DNA from: Bacteroidota bacterium
GTDB taxonomy: Bacteria > Bacteroidota > Bacteroidia > Chitinophagales > JADIYW01
Assembly (NCBI GenBank): GCA_016705125.1
Contig: JADIYW010000025.1
Location: 12,526-76,525, forward strand
Direction: 5' to 3'
Length of the DNA stretch: 64,000 bases
Shown: positions 43,326 to 50,088 of the stretch, piece after piece
How the letters are laid out: each line of letters opens with the position of its first letter
Numbering within the stretch: position 1 is the stretch's first letter
Made by a program: the position numbers and the translations under genes
The notes under the pieces: generated by a model
What the model saw: only the letters and a program-made list of their open reading frames with translations
Told to the model about the DNA's origin: nothing
Databases searched by the model: none

Positions 43326-43958
43326 TTAGTTATTTGATAAGGAAACATACTTATTTAGTTCTGTTGGATTTTCGGCTTGTTTTACCATATAATCAGCCAC
43401 ATCCGCACGATTTATATTGCCAATATTGATGCCTTTAAATAAAGTTGTTTCTGCTCTATATTTTTCTGTTAAAGGATTATCTTTTAAAATTCCTGCTCTT
43501 ACTATTTCCCACTTCATTGAGGATTTTGCAATGATTTCTTCCATTTTTGTTTTATCGGCATAAACATCTTTTAATAAAAATTTGAAAAACAATTTCATCA
43601 TAAAAGAATGGTAAGCTCCACTTTCACCTGCTCCAAACCCTGTCAAAACAATGAAAGGAATTTGTGTACTCATTTCTTTTTGAACTTCAACCAAAAGTTT
43701 TGCAAAATCGGAATATAAGGTTGTTGTCTTCATGCTTTTTCCTGTGCCCAATGCGACGATTACTGCATCAGCGTTTGCAATAGATTTTTTTAAATCATCT
43801 TTATTTGTTGCGCTGCCTTTTAGAGTGGTTAAATTCTTATGGCTTGGTAATTTAATTTCAGAACGTGAAAGAGTGGTTATTTTATGGTTTCTGTCTAATG
43901 CTCTTTTGACGGTTTCCAAACCAACGCCTGCCGAAGCACCTATAATTGTTATATTCAT
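43326..43958 (-). CDS. NAD(P)-binding Rossmann-fold protein (NmrA/atypical SDR-like)
   Basis: 210 aa. The N-terminus I-T-I-I-G-A-S-A-G-V-G-L-E-T holds the G-x-x-G-x-x-G dinucleotide site; A-D-A-V-I-V-A-L-G-T-G at about 66-76, F-I-V-L-T-G-F-G-A-G and W-E-I-V-R-A-G-I-L follow, as in NmrA-like and SDR_a5 proteins. The Tyr-x3-Lys pair is not obvious, so it may be a redox sensor or reductase of unknown substrate. It is the first gene of the operon with bestrophin and the LCIB-type enzyme. Proteins of this family are often found beside HxlR regulators, as here. Confidence 0.8.
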   Translation of the reverse strand: MNITIIGASAGVGLETVKRALDRNHKITTLSRSEIKLPSHKNLTTLKGSATNKDDLKKSIANADAVIVALGTGKSMKTTTLYSDFAKLLVEVQKEMSTQIPFIVLTGFGAGESGAYHSFMMKLFFKFLLKDVYADKTKMEEIIAKSSMKWEIVRAGILKDNPLTEKYRAETTLFKGINIGNINRADVADYMVKQAENPTELNKYVSLSNN

Positions 43959-43982
43959 TCTATCTTTATTTAATTATTTGGA

Positions 43983-44014
43983 CAAAGGTAAAATATAGTA
44001 TCTAAAATATACTA
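43983..44014 (-). promoter_or_regulatory. Promoter -7 element and adjacent HxlR-type palindrome
   Basis: On the minus strand TACCTTTG (43990-43983) fits TAnnTTTG, 25 bp upstream of the Rossmann-fold gene. Directly upstream is the inverted repeat TAGTAT-N7-ATACTA (43996-44014), in the -33/-7 spacer where a repressor would block. A further half-site ATACTA is at 44045-44050, in front of the HxlR gene. Binding by the HxlR protein is inferred. Confidence 0.6.
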
Positions 44015-44063
44015 CATTTGCATGGAATAGCGCTATCTTTTTGGATACTACAATATTATAGAA

Positions 44064-44396
44064 ATGATGAATAAACAAAAACATATTCCAAATAGAGATG
44101 TACAAGATGTAATTGAACTCATTGGTGGCCGTTGGCGTGGTGCAATTTTAGCAAGTTTGTGTGATAAAGAAAAACGTTTTAACGAATTGAAAAGAGATTT
44201 GGGAACCATTACACCACGAACTCTGACCAAAGAATTAAAATATTTGGAAATTAATAAATTGGTCATTCGAGAGGTAGATGCAGAAGGTTCAATTTCTGTT
44301 GTTTATAGTTTGACTAAACATGGTATGTCATTAGAACCCTTAATTGGTCAAATTGTGGTTTGGGGTCAAAAACACAGAAAGGAAGTATTGGGTTAG
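44064..44396 (+). CDS. HxlR-family winged-helix transcriptional regulator
   Basis: 110 aa, normal length. D-V-I-x-L-I-G-G-R-W-R-G-A-I-L-A-S-L is the family signature, followed by R-F-N-E-L-K-R-D-L-G-T-I-T-P-R-T-L-T-K-E-L as recognition helix and the wing I-R-E-V-D-A-E-G-S-I-S-V-V-Y-S-L-T. The conserved N-terminal Cys of HxlR-type redox sensors (usually just before P-V) is absent. The start M-M-N-K-Q could be the first or second Met. It is divergent to the Rossmann-bestrophin-LCIB operon and probably regulates it. Confidence 0.9.
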   Translation: MMNKQKHIPNRDVQDVIELIGGRWRGAILASLCDKEKRFNELKRDLGTITPRTLTKELKYLEINKLVIREVDAEGSISVVYSLTKHGMSLEPLIGQIVVWGQKHRKEVLG

Positions 44397-44450
44397 TTTT
44401 TTTGTCTTTTCAATAATTACAGACGGCTTGTTAGGGTTGAAAGTAATTTC

Positions 44451-44730
44451 AGACTCCTACATAGGCGGGACAGATAGAAAAAAAACTTCTAACAATATTC
44501 TAGTAAAAATAGTATCATTTATCGTATCTTTTTCGTGTTTTGATAAAATAAAGGGAATGGATTTTAATGCAGAATATGAAACTCAGCAGTCAAAAAATTA
44601 AAAACCCATAAGCATCAAAAAAAGTACAATAGCTACCCAAAACGAAAGCAAATAGGGCATCGCTTCAACAACCCTTTAAAATGAAATTTTTTTTTGGGAA
44701 AAAACACCGTTTAAACCTTATCTGTTATAC
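44451..44730 (-). repeat. Cassette-array repeat, copy 1 (downstream of the ParE-type toxin)
   Basis: About 280 bp covering most of the 340-bp gap between the HxlR and toxin genes. On the minus strand it starts TAACAGATAAGGTTTAAACG just after the toxin stop. It contains TTTTAAAGGGTTGTTGAAGCGATGCCCT and ACTTATGGGTTTTTAAT, and ends GAAGTTTTTTTTCTATCTGTCCCGCC...GGAGTCTG. It matches copies 2 and 3 along its whole length but is the most diverged in the central hairpin. No gene inside is supported. Confidence 0.75.
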
Positions 44731-44736
44731 AAGGGT

Positions 44737-45042
44737 TTATTTTAATTTTCTTTTCTTAGGATCTTGTCTGTTTGAAAAAAATAAAAGAATTTCAACATTA
44801 TTTTCATTGATTCTATAATACAAAGTACTTAATTTCAAAACAACAGCTCTTCTAACATCTTTTTTAATTTCGGATGCTTGGAAAAGATATGGATTATTTG
44901 AAATTAGAATTAAAGTTTTCTCAAGATTAGTAGCCAAGTTTCTGAGTTCTTTTTCGGTCCAATGTTCCTCTAAATATTCAACAGTTTTTTGTAATTCCTT
45001 CAGCGCATTGTCAGTCCAAAGAATTTTATAACCATTTTTCAT
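44737..45042 (-). CDS. RelE/ParE-family toxin
   Basis: 101 aa. Y-K-I-L-W-T-D-N-A-L-K-E-L near the N-terminus, a two-helix hairpin with L-E-K-T-L-I-L-I-S-N-N-P, and the C-terminal strands V-R-R-A-V-V-L-K-L-S-T-L-Y-Y-R-I, V-E-I-L-L-F-F-S-N-R-Q-D-P-K-K match ParE/RelE plasmid-stabilisation toxins. Members act on ribosome-bound mRNA or gyrase; which applies cannot be told. It overlaps the antitoxin gene by 17 bp. Its stop lies beside the TAAC end of repeat copy 1. Confidence 0.85.
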   Translation of the reverse strand: MKNGYKILWTDNALKELQKTVEYLEEHWTEKELRNLATNLEKTLILISNNPYLFQASEIKKDVRRAVVLKLSTLYYRINENNVEILLFFSNRQDPKKRKLK

Positions 45043-45265
45043 ATAATTTTCTAGCTGTTGAATGAGGATTTAGTTTTCCAGATTCTGCATCTTTCAAACC
45101 AAGTTCAATGAATTCTTTTTCATTTTCCGAAATAGAATTCCACCAATCTTTACTTTCCTTTTTTCTTAAATCCATAATTTTCTCAATAATTGAAGAATCT
45201 TCAATTGTAGATAACCATTGGATCAATTCCAACTTCTGATTCAAAATATTTGGATTCACATTCAT
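45026..45265 (-). CDS. Antitoxin of the ParE-type system
   Basis: 79 aa. The distal half D-W-W-N-S-I-S-E-N-E-K-E-F-I-E-L-G-L-K-D-A-E-S-G-K followed by H-S-T-A-R-K-L-Y-E-K-W-L is the pattern of Bacteroidota antitoxins that pair with RelE/ParE toxins; the conserved G-L-x-D-x-x-x-G-K and H-x6-Y motifs are present. The N-terminal half should dimerise and bind the operator. It is the first gene of the pair and has its own promoter at 45285-45292. Confidence 0.82.
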   Translation of the reverse strand: MNVNPNILNQKLELIQWLSTIEDSSIIEKIMDLRKKESKDWWNSISENEKEFIELGLKDAESGKLNPHSTARKLYEKWL

Positions 45266-45284
45266 AATAGCAAAATTTAAAAAA

Positions 45285-45292
45285 CAAAGTTA
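45285..45292 (-). promoter_or_regulatory. -7 promoter element of the toxin-antitoxin pair
   Basis: TAACTTTG on the minus strand fits TAnnTTTG and lies 20 bp upstream of the antitoxin ATG. It shows that this cassette carries its own promoter. The 329-bp gap 45266-45594 holds this promoter and repeat copy 2. Confidence 0.55.
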
Positions 45293-45348
45293 ATAATTAA
45301 TTATTGTAGTTCTAAAAAAATGCGGATTAAAAACTGTTGTAGAACGTC

Positions 45349-45600
45349 AGACTCTCGCTTTGGCGGGACAGGTTGTGAAAAAACTTCCCACAATCTTTTG
45401 TAAAAATAGTATAATTTATCATACATTTTTCGTAATTTGTTTAAAAAAAAGGGGATGAATTTTATTACAGAATATGAAACAACGAAGGCAAAAAATTAAA
45501 AACCCATAAGTAATCCATTCCGTAGGGCCACGCTTCAACAGCCCTTTAAAACGCAATTTTTGCAGTAGCAAAATCAGGGTTTAAATGTTATATGTTATGC
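45349..45600 (-). repeat. Cassette-array repeat, copy 2 (downstream of fic)
   Basis: About 250 bp. Minus strand: GCATAACATATAACATTTAA at the gene end, a hairpin-forming stretch (CTGATTTTGCTACTGCAAAAATTGCG), GGGCTGTTGAAGCGTGGCCCT, ACTTATGGGTTTTTAAT, and a distal GATTGTGGGAAGTTTTTTCACAACCTGTCCCGCC...GAGTCTG. The stop codon of fic (TAA at 45597-45595) is supplied by the first bases of this repeat. Confidence 0.8.
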
Positions 45601-46212
45601 ATTGTTCTTTTCATCAATTAGCTCCAATATTAATTCTGTTAATATTTCAACATTACTCTGAATTGTTCCTTTCATATATCTTTCGTAAACACTTTTGTCA
45701 TCAGGTGGATTTAGATTTAGTTTTAATTTCTTTTCTAAAGCCAATAACCTTAAAAATTCGCGTTGTGTTCGTCCATTTCCTTCTCTAAAAGGATGCAAAT
45801 AGTTTACGTTGTCTAAAATTTCTGCTAATTTCTTTGCTAATTCTGTCTTATTGGACTTTTTTATTTTCCGATAATCTGAAATTAGAGTGTCGATATATTG
45901 AAAGCCAATATAAAATCTTTCACCGTTAAAAAAAGGTTTTCCATCCTTGCTTATATTTACGGTTCTAACTTGTCCTGCCCACTTATAAACATCTTGAAAC
46001 AAATGATGATGAATTTTAAGCAATGTGTTAGAATCCTTAATTTTTATCGGATTTTCTAAAAATTCTTCAACTCGCTTAGTAACTTTTAAACTTTCAAACG
46101 CTAATAGAACTTTTTCGTTTTGAATGTTAGCTAAATTGTGAAGCAAACCATTTTTGTCAGTGTACTTAAAATCTGGATCTAAATAATGATAGCTATTTTC
46201 ATTATTTTCCAT
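45595..46212 (-). CDS. fic: Fic-domain protein (AMP-transferase toxin)
   Basis: 205 aa. The Fic motif H-P-F-R-E-G-N-G-R-T-Q-R is complete at 140-151, with the catalytic His140 and the phosphate-binding G-N-G-R. Upstream K-W-A-G-Q-V-R-T-V-N-I-S-K is the usual flap region. Fic proteins transfer AMP from ATP to a hydroxyl on a target protein. There is no internal inhibitory helix before the motif, and the preceding small gene supplies it in trans, so this is a class I Fic system like VbhT/VbhA. It overlaps that gene by 11 bp. Confidence 0.9.
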   Translation of the reverse strand: MENNENSYHYLDPDFKYTDKNGLLHNLANIQNEKVLLAFESLKVTKRVEEFLENPIKIKDSNTLLKIHHHLFQDVYKWAGQVRTVNISKDGKPFFNGERFYIGFQYIDTLISDYRKIKKSNKTELAKKLAEILDNVNYLHPFREGNGRTQREFLRLLALEKKLKLNLNPPDDKSVYERYMKGTIQSNVEILTELILELIDEKNNA

Positions 46213-46423
46213 AAATGGCGTATAGCTTTGTCAACAAGTCATTTTCTGATAATATACCTGTTTTCCAATCAACATAAAGTTGTACTAATTCTTTTGTCGG
46301 TTCAAATCCCTCAAACATATTTGTTCCAATTGCATTAGCCGTGTTTTCCAAACTTTTAAGGTCAGAAAATTTAACTCCCATTAAAGTGAGATTTTTACGG
46401 TCTATATCTATTGTTTTATACAT
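46202..46423 (-). CDS. VbhA-like antitoxin of the Fic system
   Basis: 73 aa. The Fic-inhibitory motif (S/T)xxxE(G/N) is present as T-N-M-F-E-G at 34-39, where the Glu blocks ATP gamma-phosphate placement in class I Fic systems. It is followed by a helical segment with V-D-W-K-T-G-I-L-S-E-N-D-L-L-T-K-L-Y, resembling the VbhA antitoxin domain. The gene is directly upstream of fic with overlapping ends. A TAnnTTTG element at 46447-46454 provides the promoter. Confidence 0.78.
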   Translation of the reverse strand: MYKTIDIDRKNLTLMGVKFSDLKSLENTANAIGTNMFEGFEPTKELVQLYVDWKTGILSENDLLTKLYAIYGK

Positions 46424-46446
46424 CTCTATGAATTTAAATACATTAA

Positions 46447-46454
46447 CAAAATTA
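46447..46454 (-). promoter_or_regulatory. -7 promoter element of the VbhA-like/fic pair
   Basis: TAATTTTG on the minus strand, 24 bp upstream of the antitoxin ATG, fits TAnnTTTG. The 361-bp gap 46424-46784 holds this promoter and repeat copy 3; nothing else is supported there. Confidence 0.5.
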
Positions 46455-46518
46455 CGAAAAAAATTTTAAAAATAGGTCGTTTTTTTCTTCGCTTCTCAAT
46501 TAGATTAGTGCATAAAGC

Positions 46519-46771
46519 AGACTCCCGCTTTTTCGGGACAAGATGTGAAAAAACTTCCCACAATCATGCATAAAAATAAGCATAAATTTGGACTATTATG
46601 CGTATCTGTCTAAAAAAAGAATACTGCATTTTATACCCCAGTTTGCCACATAGCCGGCAAAACATTAAAAACCCATAAGTAATCCATTCCAAATAGGGCT
46701 TCAATTCAACAGCCCTTTAAAACGCAATTTTTGAAGTAGCAAAATCAGCGTTTAAACCTTATATGTTAGCA
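46519..46771 (-). repeat. Cassette-array repeat, copy 3 (downstream of unknown 189-aa gene)
   Basis: About 253 bp. Minus strand: TGCTAACATATAAGGTTTAA, the stretch ACGCTGATTTTGCTACTTCA...TTGCG, GGGCTGTTGAATTGAAGCCCT, ACTTATGGGTTTTTAAT, and the distal GATTGTGGGAAGTTTTTTCACATCTTGTCCCG...GGGAGTCTG. It keeps both ends of the repeat while the interior (GCCGGCTATGTGGC...) differs from copies 1 and 2. Confidence 0.8.
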
Positions 46772-46784
46772 GTAGTGGTTATAT

Positions 46785-47354
46785 TCACATTTCCAATTCT
46801 ATTTCCCATTCTTCAACTTTTTCATTGTCTAAAAACCATTGTGTTGCTCTGTCAATGGCATATTCTTGATTAGTTACTTTGTCTCCTGAAAACTGTAAAT
46901 TGTTAGCCCATATAACAAATACTGTTTCCCAAAATGTCGCACCAAAAGTTATACATTCTTTAAATAGATTATTTGTCGAAGAAAGTTTTTCTATTTGGTC
47001 AAATGCTATTCTATAAGCAAAGTCTTTCAAACAATTCGTGAAATCTTCTCCATCAATGTCAAAATTTATTTCCCACTTTTCAAAGTTGTCAAAATGTCGA
47101 AAATTATCTAAATCAATAGTTTTGCATAGATACTGTGCAACCCTTTTACTCATTGGGTCTAAATTCTGTGACCTTTTTTTATGATTTGCAAATACGCAAA
47201 AAGCTTCGAAAAACAGATTTGGATTCTCTCTTATAAAGTCAATGTGGTATGTCTTTAACTGATTATTAAGTAGGTCAAAGTCCAGCGTCCCATTAACAAA
47301 GTAATAAGTAAAAAACCTTATGTCTGCTTTTGATTTTAAGTCAAGTGAATTCAT
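46785..47354 (-). CDS. Uncharacterised 189-aa cassette protein
   Basis: I do not recognise a family. The protein is acidic and rich in Phe/Asn/Asp with no signal peptide or membrane helix. Conspicuous features are repeated aromatic pairs (F-F-T-Y-Y-F, L-F-F-E-A-F), F-G-A-T-F-W-E-T-V-F-V-I-W-A-N-N near 140-155 and an acidic end K-V-E-E-W-E-I-E-L-E-M. It is probably an all-helical cytoplasmic protein. It sits in the cassette array between repeat copies 3 and 4. A sequence CTAACG/CGTTAG lies about 40 bp upstream of the start, as is common at cassette boundaries. Confidence 0.6.
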   Translation of the reverse strand: MNSLDLKSKADIRFFTYYFVNGTLDFDLLNNQLKTYHIDFIRENPNLFFEAFCVFANHKKRSQNLDPMSKRVAQYLCKTIDLDNFRHFDNFEKWEINFDIDGEDFTNCLKDFAYRIAFDQIEKLSSTNNLFKECITFGATFWETVFVIWANNLQFSGDKVTNQEYAIDRATQWFLDNEKVEEWEIELEM

Positions 47355-47529
47355 TTTTGTTCTTTCGTTTGCGGTTTGCTACCATTCTGACTAACGTTTT
47401 TATAATTTATTGTATTTCAATTAGTTGTAATTTTTAAATCTTCATCAGTGAGTGCGAATTTAGTAATTTGTTTTTGAATTCTTTTTACAATTCCTAATTT
47501 TCTTTTTTTTGAAATTCCAGGTTTTTTAT

Positions 47530-47640
47530 AAATAAAATTTAATTACCCATACCCTCCACAAATTGAGCCACCCTTCAACAACCCTTTTAAACGCAATTTT
47601 TGCTGTAGCAAAATCAGCGTTTAAACCTTATATGTTAACT
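47530..47640 (-). repeat. Cassette-array repeat, copy 4 (gene-proximal part only)
   Basis: Only the gene-proximal ~110 bp match the other copies. Minus strand: AGTTAACATATAAGGTTTAA, then the best-preserved hairpin AAACGC-TGATTTTGCT-AC-AGCAAAAATT-GCGTTT (47589-47622) and AAAAGGGTTGTTGAAGGGTGG. The remainder to 47395 is unrelated AT-rich sequence ending in CGTTAGTC. The TAA stop of the SRPBCC gene (47637-47635) lies in the repeat's GTTAAC. Confidence 0.75.
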
Positions 47641-48573
47641 GCCGTATTTCTTTCCCAAGTCATTTGTCAAGTTGCTAAATACATAATCGTGTTCCTGTCT
47701 AATACCAAGTTCTTCCATTGGTTGCCAATACCATCTTGGTGTCAAAACCGAAGTGTAGGTTGTCACGCGCGTCAATTTACAACTAGGGTCGTCAACTTTG
47801 TCAAAATAGTAAATGGCTTGTTTAAAGCCAAGCCAATTACGTCCGATTAAATTATAGTCAGTTACGTCCATTTTTAAAATTTTTCCTCTTTCAAGTTCTG
47901 TAATTTTTTCAACAATTGTCCCGCCACCAAAGTCGGCATTACTGAAATTGCCGCCTTTAAAATAACAAGTCCTAATACCGCCAACTTCTTCTTTTTCTAA
48001 CACGCATTTTGTCGGAACAGGTAAGTCAAAGCTCATTAAGAAGGGCTTTTCAGCGTCTAATGTGTCAACTGATTTAATAGCATCATAAACTTGTTCTGGG
48101 GTATAATTGAAAACTTGCTCTGTTCTTACTTCAATAATTTCCTCTTTGTCCTTTTTGAGAAAATGCTCTGTCGGTGCTGCAATTAAAAACGGAATAAGAG
48201 GTAAAATTAAAACAGAAAGTCTATTTGTGCCTTTGATTTGTTTATACCTTTTGACTAAATGAGAAATTACATAACCAAGAAAAATGAAAGGTGTAACTAA
48301 TGCCAATGCCATTACGATACAAATTAGTCCAGACAAACCTGGAATAACAAGGCATATCAGTATAATGGCTGCGGAAATTAATGCAGCCCTAAGGATGTAT
48401 TTTTTATTTGGCATTGACCCAATTGAAACGCCTAAAACAATTGGCAGAAGAACAAACAATACCCAACTATAGTCAACAAGTCCAAGAAATAGAAATGCTA
48501 TGCCTGTCCCGAGAAAAATTAGCGTCAGTATGATTGAAAGTTGGAAGCTTCTGTCTTTTAGTATTTCTTTCAT
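47635..48573 (-). CDS. Membrane protein with SRPBCC (START-like) domain
   Basis: 312 aa. The N-terminal half has four to five membrane helices (about 10-145). The C-terminal half (about 150-312) begins E-V-R-T-E-Q-V-F-N-Y-T-P-E-Q-V-Y-D-A-I-K and continues with G-G-G-T-I-V-E-K-I-T-E-L-E-R-G-K and T-R-V-T-T-Y-T-S-V-L, the helix-grip pattern of SRPBCC/polyketide-cyclase-like domains that bind hydrophobic ligands. No ligand can be inferred. It is the first, right-most gene of the cassette array. Confidence 0.7.
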   Translation of the reverse strand: MKEILKDRSFQLSIILTLIFLGTGIAFLFLGLVDYSWVLFVLLPIVLGVSIGSMPNKKYILRAALISAAIILICLVIPGLSGLICIVMALALVTPFIFLGYVISHLVKRYKQIKGTNRLSVLILPLIPFLIAAPTEHFLKKDKEEIIEVRTEQVFNYTPEQVYDAIKSVDTLDAEKPFLMSFDLPVPTKCVLEKEEVGGIRTCYFKGGNFSNADFGGGTIVEKITELERGKILKMDVTDYNLIGRNWLGFKQAIYYFDKVDDPSCKLTRVTTYTSVLTPRWYWQPMEELGIRQEHDYVFSNLTNDLGKKYGS

Positions 48574-48794
48574 TGTCTATTTTGTTGTCTGTTGTGTCGT
48601 TCTTTAATATGGCAGGTAACTTGTCTACATGCGCTAAGTCGTAACACACATACATCCTACTGTTGGTGCGATATGTGTAATTAGGTAGCTTTTTGTTTTT
48701 AAAACAAATCTATCCATTTTTTCTTTATAAATATATCAATTAAAGACAAATTTCCAAAAACCTCTCATTTCCCATTTCTCTCTTCCCCGCGTGA

Positions 48795-48898
48795 GGGATT
48801 GGAGCGGTATCCTTTTTTTTTGTCATGCATTTTGAGTTGGGCAAAAAAGATACAAGCGCAAAGCCCGACCGCTGCTTTTTGGAGCAGTGGGCACGCCC
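48795..48898 (+). ncRNA. Candidate structured intergenic element
   Basis: The 368-bp gap 48574-48941 contains GGGATTGGAGCGGTATCC, a T-run, then AAAAAAGATACAAGCGCAAAGC and a GC-rich tail with the hairpin GCTGCT-TTTTGG-AGCAG(T) and GGGC-A-CGCCC. The arms GTATC / GATAC and the A/T runs pair across the middle. It stands out by GC content and structure in an AT-rich genome. I recall similar 'ATAGAAGCGG-ATCC ... GATA-AGCGAAAGC' elements in other Bacteroidota intergenic regions. That memory is not a database result, and the strand is uncertain. Confidence 0.4.
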
Positions 48899-48941
48899 AA
48901 ATGAAATAAAAAATGGATTTATTTTTTAATCACAATTAGTC

Positions 48942-50012
48942 TTAAATGCCGCCTTCTTTCATTTTTTCGGCGTTTTCTTCAAATATCAATTTGTCGATTA
49001 TTTCTTGTATGTCGCCGTTCATGATGGCATCTAAATTGTACATGGTGAGGTTGATGCGGTGGTCGGTTACTCGCCCTTGCGGGTAATTGTAGGTTCTGAT
49101 TTTGGCGCTTCTGTCGCCTGAAGAAACCATTGTTTTTCGTTTGGATGCAATCGCCTCATTGTGCACTGCTAATGCTTTTTCGTATATTCTACTGCGCAAT
49201 ACTTTCATCGCACTTTCGAAGTTTTGTATTTGCGAGCGGCCATCCTGGCACTCTACTACGGTATTGGTAGGTATATGCGTAACCCGCACTGCCGACTCGG
49301 TTCGGTTTACGTGCTGTCCGCCCGCGCCACTTGCTCTGAACACATCGCGGCGGATATCGCCCATATTGATGTCTACATCCACTTCTTCGGCTTCGGGCAA
49401 TACGGCTACGGTGGCGGCACTTGTATGCACGCGCCCCTGCGATTCGGTGTCGGGTACGCGCTGCACTCGGTGTACACCCGATTCGTACTTCAATACACCA
49501 TATACTCCATCGCCTTCTACTTCAATTACTACTTCTTTGAATCCGCCGGCAGAGCCCAATGTTTGGTTCATAACGGTGGTTCGCCAGCCTTTTACTTCGC
49601 AATATTTCATGTACATTCGGTACAAATCGCCCGCAAATATGCTCGCTTCGTCGCCGCCTGTGCCGCCTCTTATTTCCAAAATGGCGTTTTTGTCGTCTTC
49701 TGGGTCTTTGGGAATGAGCAATTTTCTGATTTCCTCTTCCAATGGCTCCAGCTGTGCTTCGGTTTCGTCCAATTCCATTTTTGCAAGCTCCCTCATTTCG
49801 GGGTCTTTTTCGGTATTTAGGGTTTCGCGGTTGAAACTTATATTGGACAATAAATTTTTATATACTTCATACGCCTCCACAATTGGCTCTAAGTCGCGAT
49901 ATTCTTTATTTACTTTTTTGTAATTAGACATATCGGCCACTAAACTTGGATCGCTTAATTTTTGTTCCAAATTTTTCCACCGTATTTTAATTGATTCTAA
50001 CTTATCGAGCAT
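48942..50012 (-). CDS. prfA: Peptide chain release factor 1
   Basis: 356 aa, normal RF1 length. The codon-recognition region R-V-P-D-T-E-S-Q-G-R-V-H-T-S holds the P-x-T tripeptide of RF1 (not the SPF of RF2). The peptidyl-tRNA hydrolysis motif is G-A-G-G-Q-H-V-N-R-T-E-S-A-V-R. RF1 reads UAA and UAG and releases the finished peptide. The start ATG at 50012 fits the family N-terminus (M-L-D-K-L-E-S-I). Local GC is higher than in neighbours, which creates two long antisense open frames that are not genes. Confidence 0.97.
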   Translation of the reverse strand: MLDKLESIKIRWKNLEQKLSDPSLVADMSNYKKVNKEYRDLEPIVEAYEVYKNLLSNISFNRETLNTEKDPEMRELAKMELDETEAQLEPLEEEIRKLLIPKDPEDDKNAILEIRGGTGGDEASIFAGDLYRMYMKYCEVKGWRTTVMNQTLGSAGGFKEVVIEVEGDGVYGVLKYESGVHRVQRVPDTESQGRVHTSAATVAVLPEAEEVDVDINMGDIRRDVFRASGAGGQHVNRTESAVRVTHIPTNTVVECQDGRSQIQNFESAMKVLRSRIYEKALAVHNEAIASKRKTMVSSGDRSAKIRTYNYPQGRVTDHRINLTMYNLDAIMNGDIQEIIDKLIFEENAEKMKEGGI

Positions 50013-50029
50013 AATTGTAAAATAAAATG

Positions 50030-50037
50030 CAAAAATA
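50030..50037 (-). promoter_or_regulatory. -7 promoter element of prfA
   Basis: TATTTTTG on the minus strand, 18 bp upstream of the prfA ATG, fits TAnnTTTG. No clear -33 TTG at the expected spacing. Confidence 0.45.
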
Positions 50038-50088
50038 CAACTATTTGCGGCTATACGTTTTGATTTTTTGTCTTTTTAGTTTAAAAAA

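Noticed and set aside
44344..44601. Plus-strand frame of 85 residues after the HxlR gene
   Set aside because: It starts inside the HxlR gene in another frame and continues through repeat copy 1; no family features.
48473..48655. Minus-strand frame of 60 residues
   Set aside because: It overlaps the start of the SRPBCC membrane gene in another frame and has no ribosome-site or domain support.
49102..49923. Long plus-strand frames of 273 and 198 residues
   Set aside because: Both are antisense to prfA, which is certain; they come from the higher GC of that gene and have no signals of their own.
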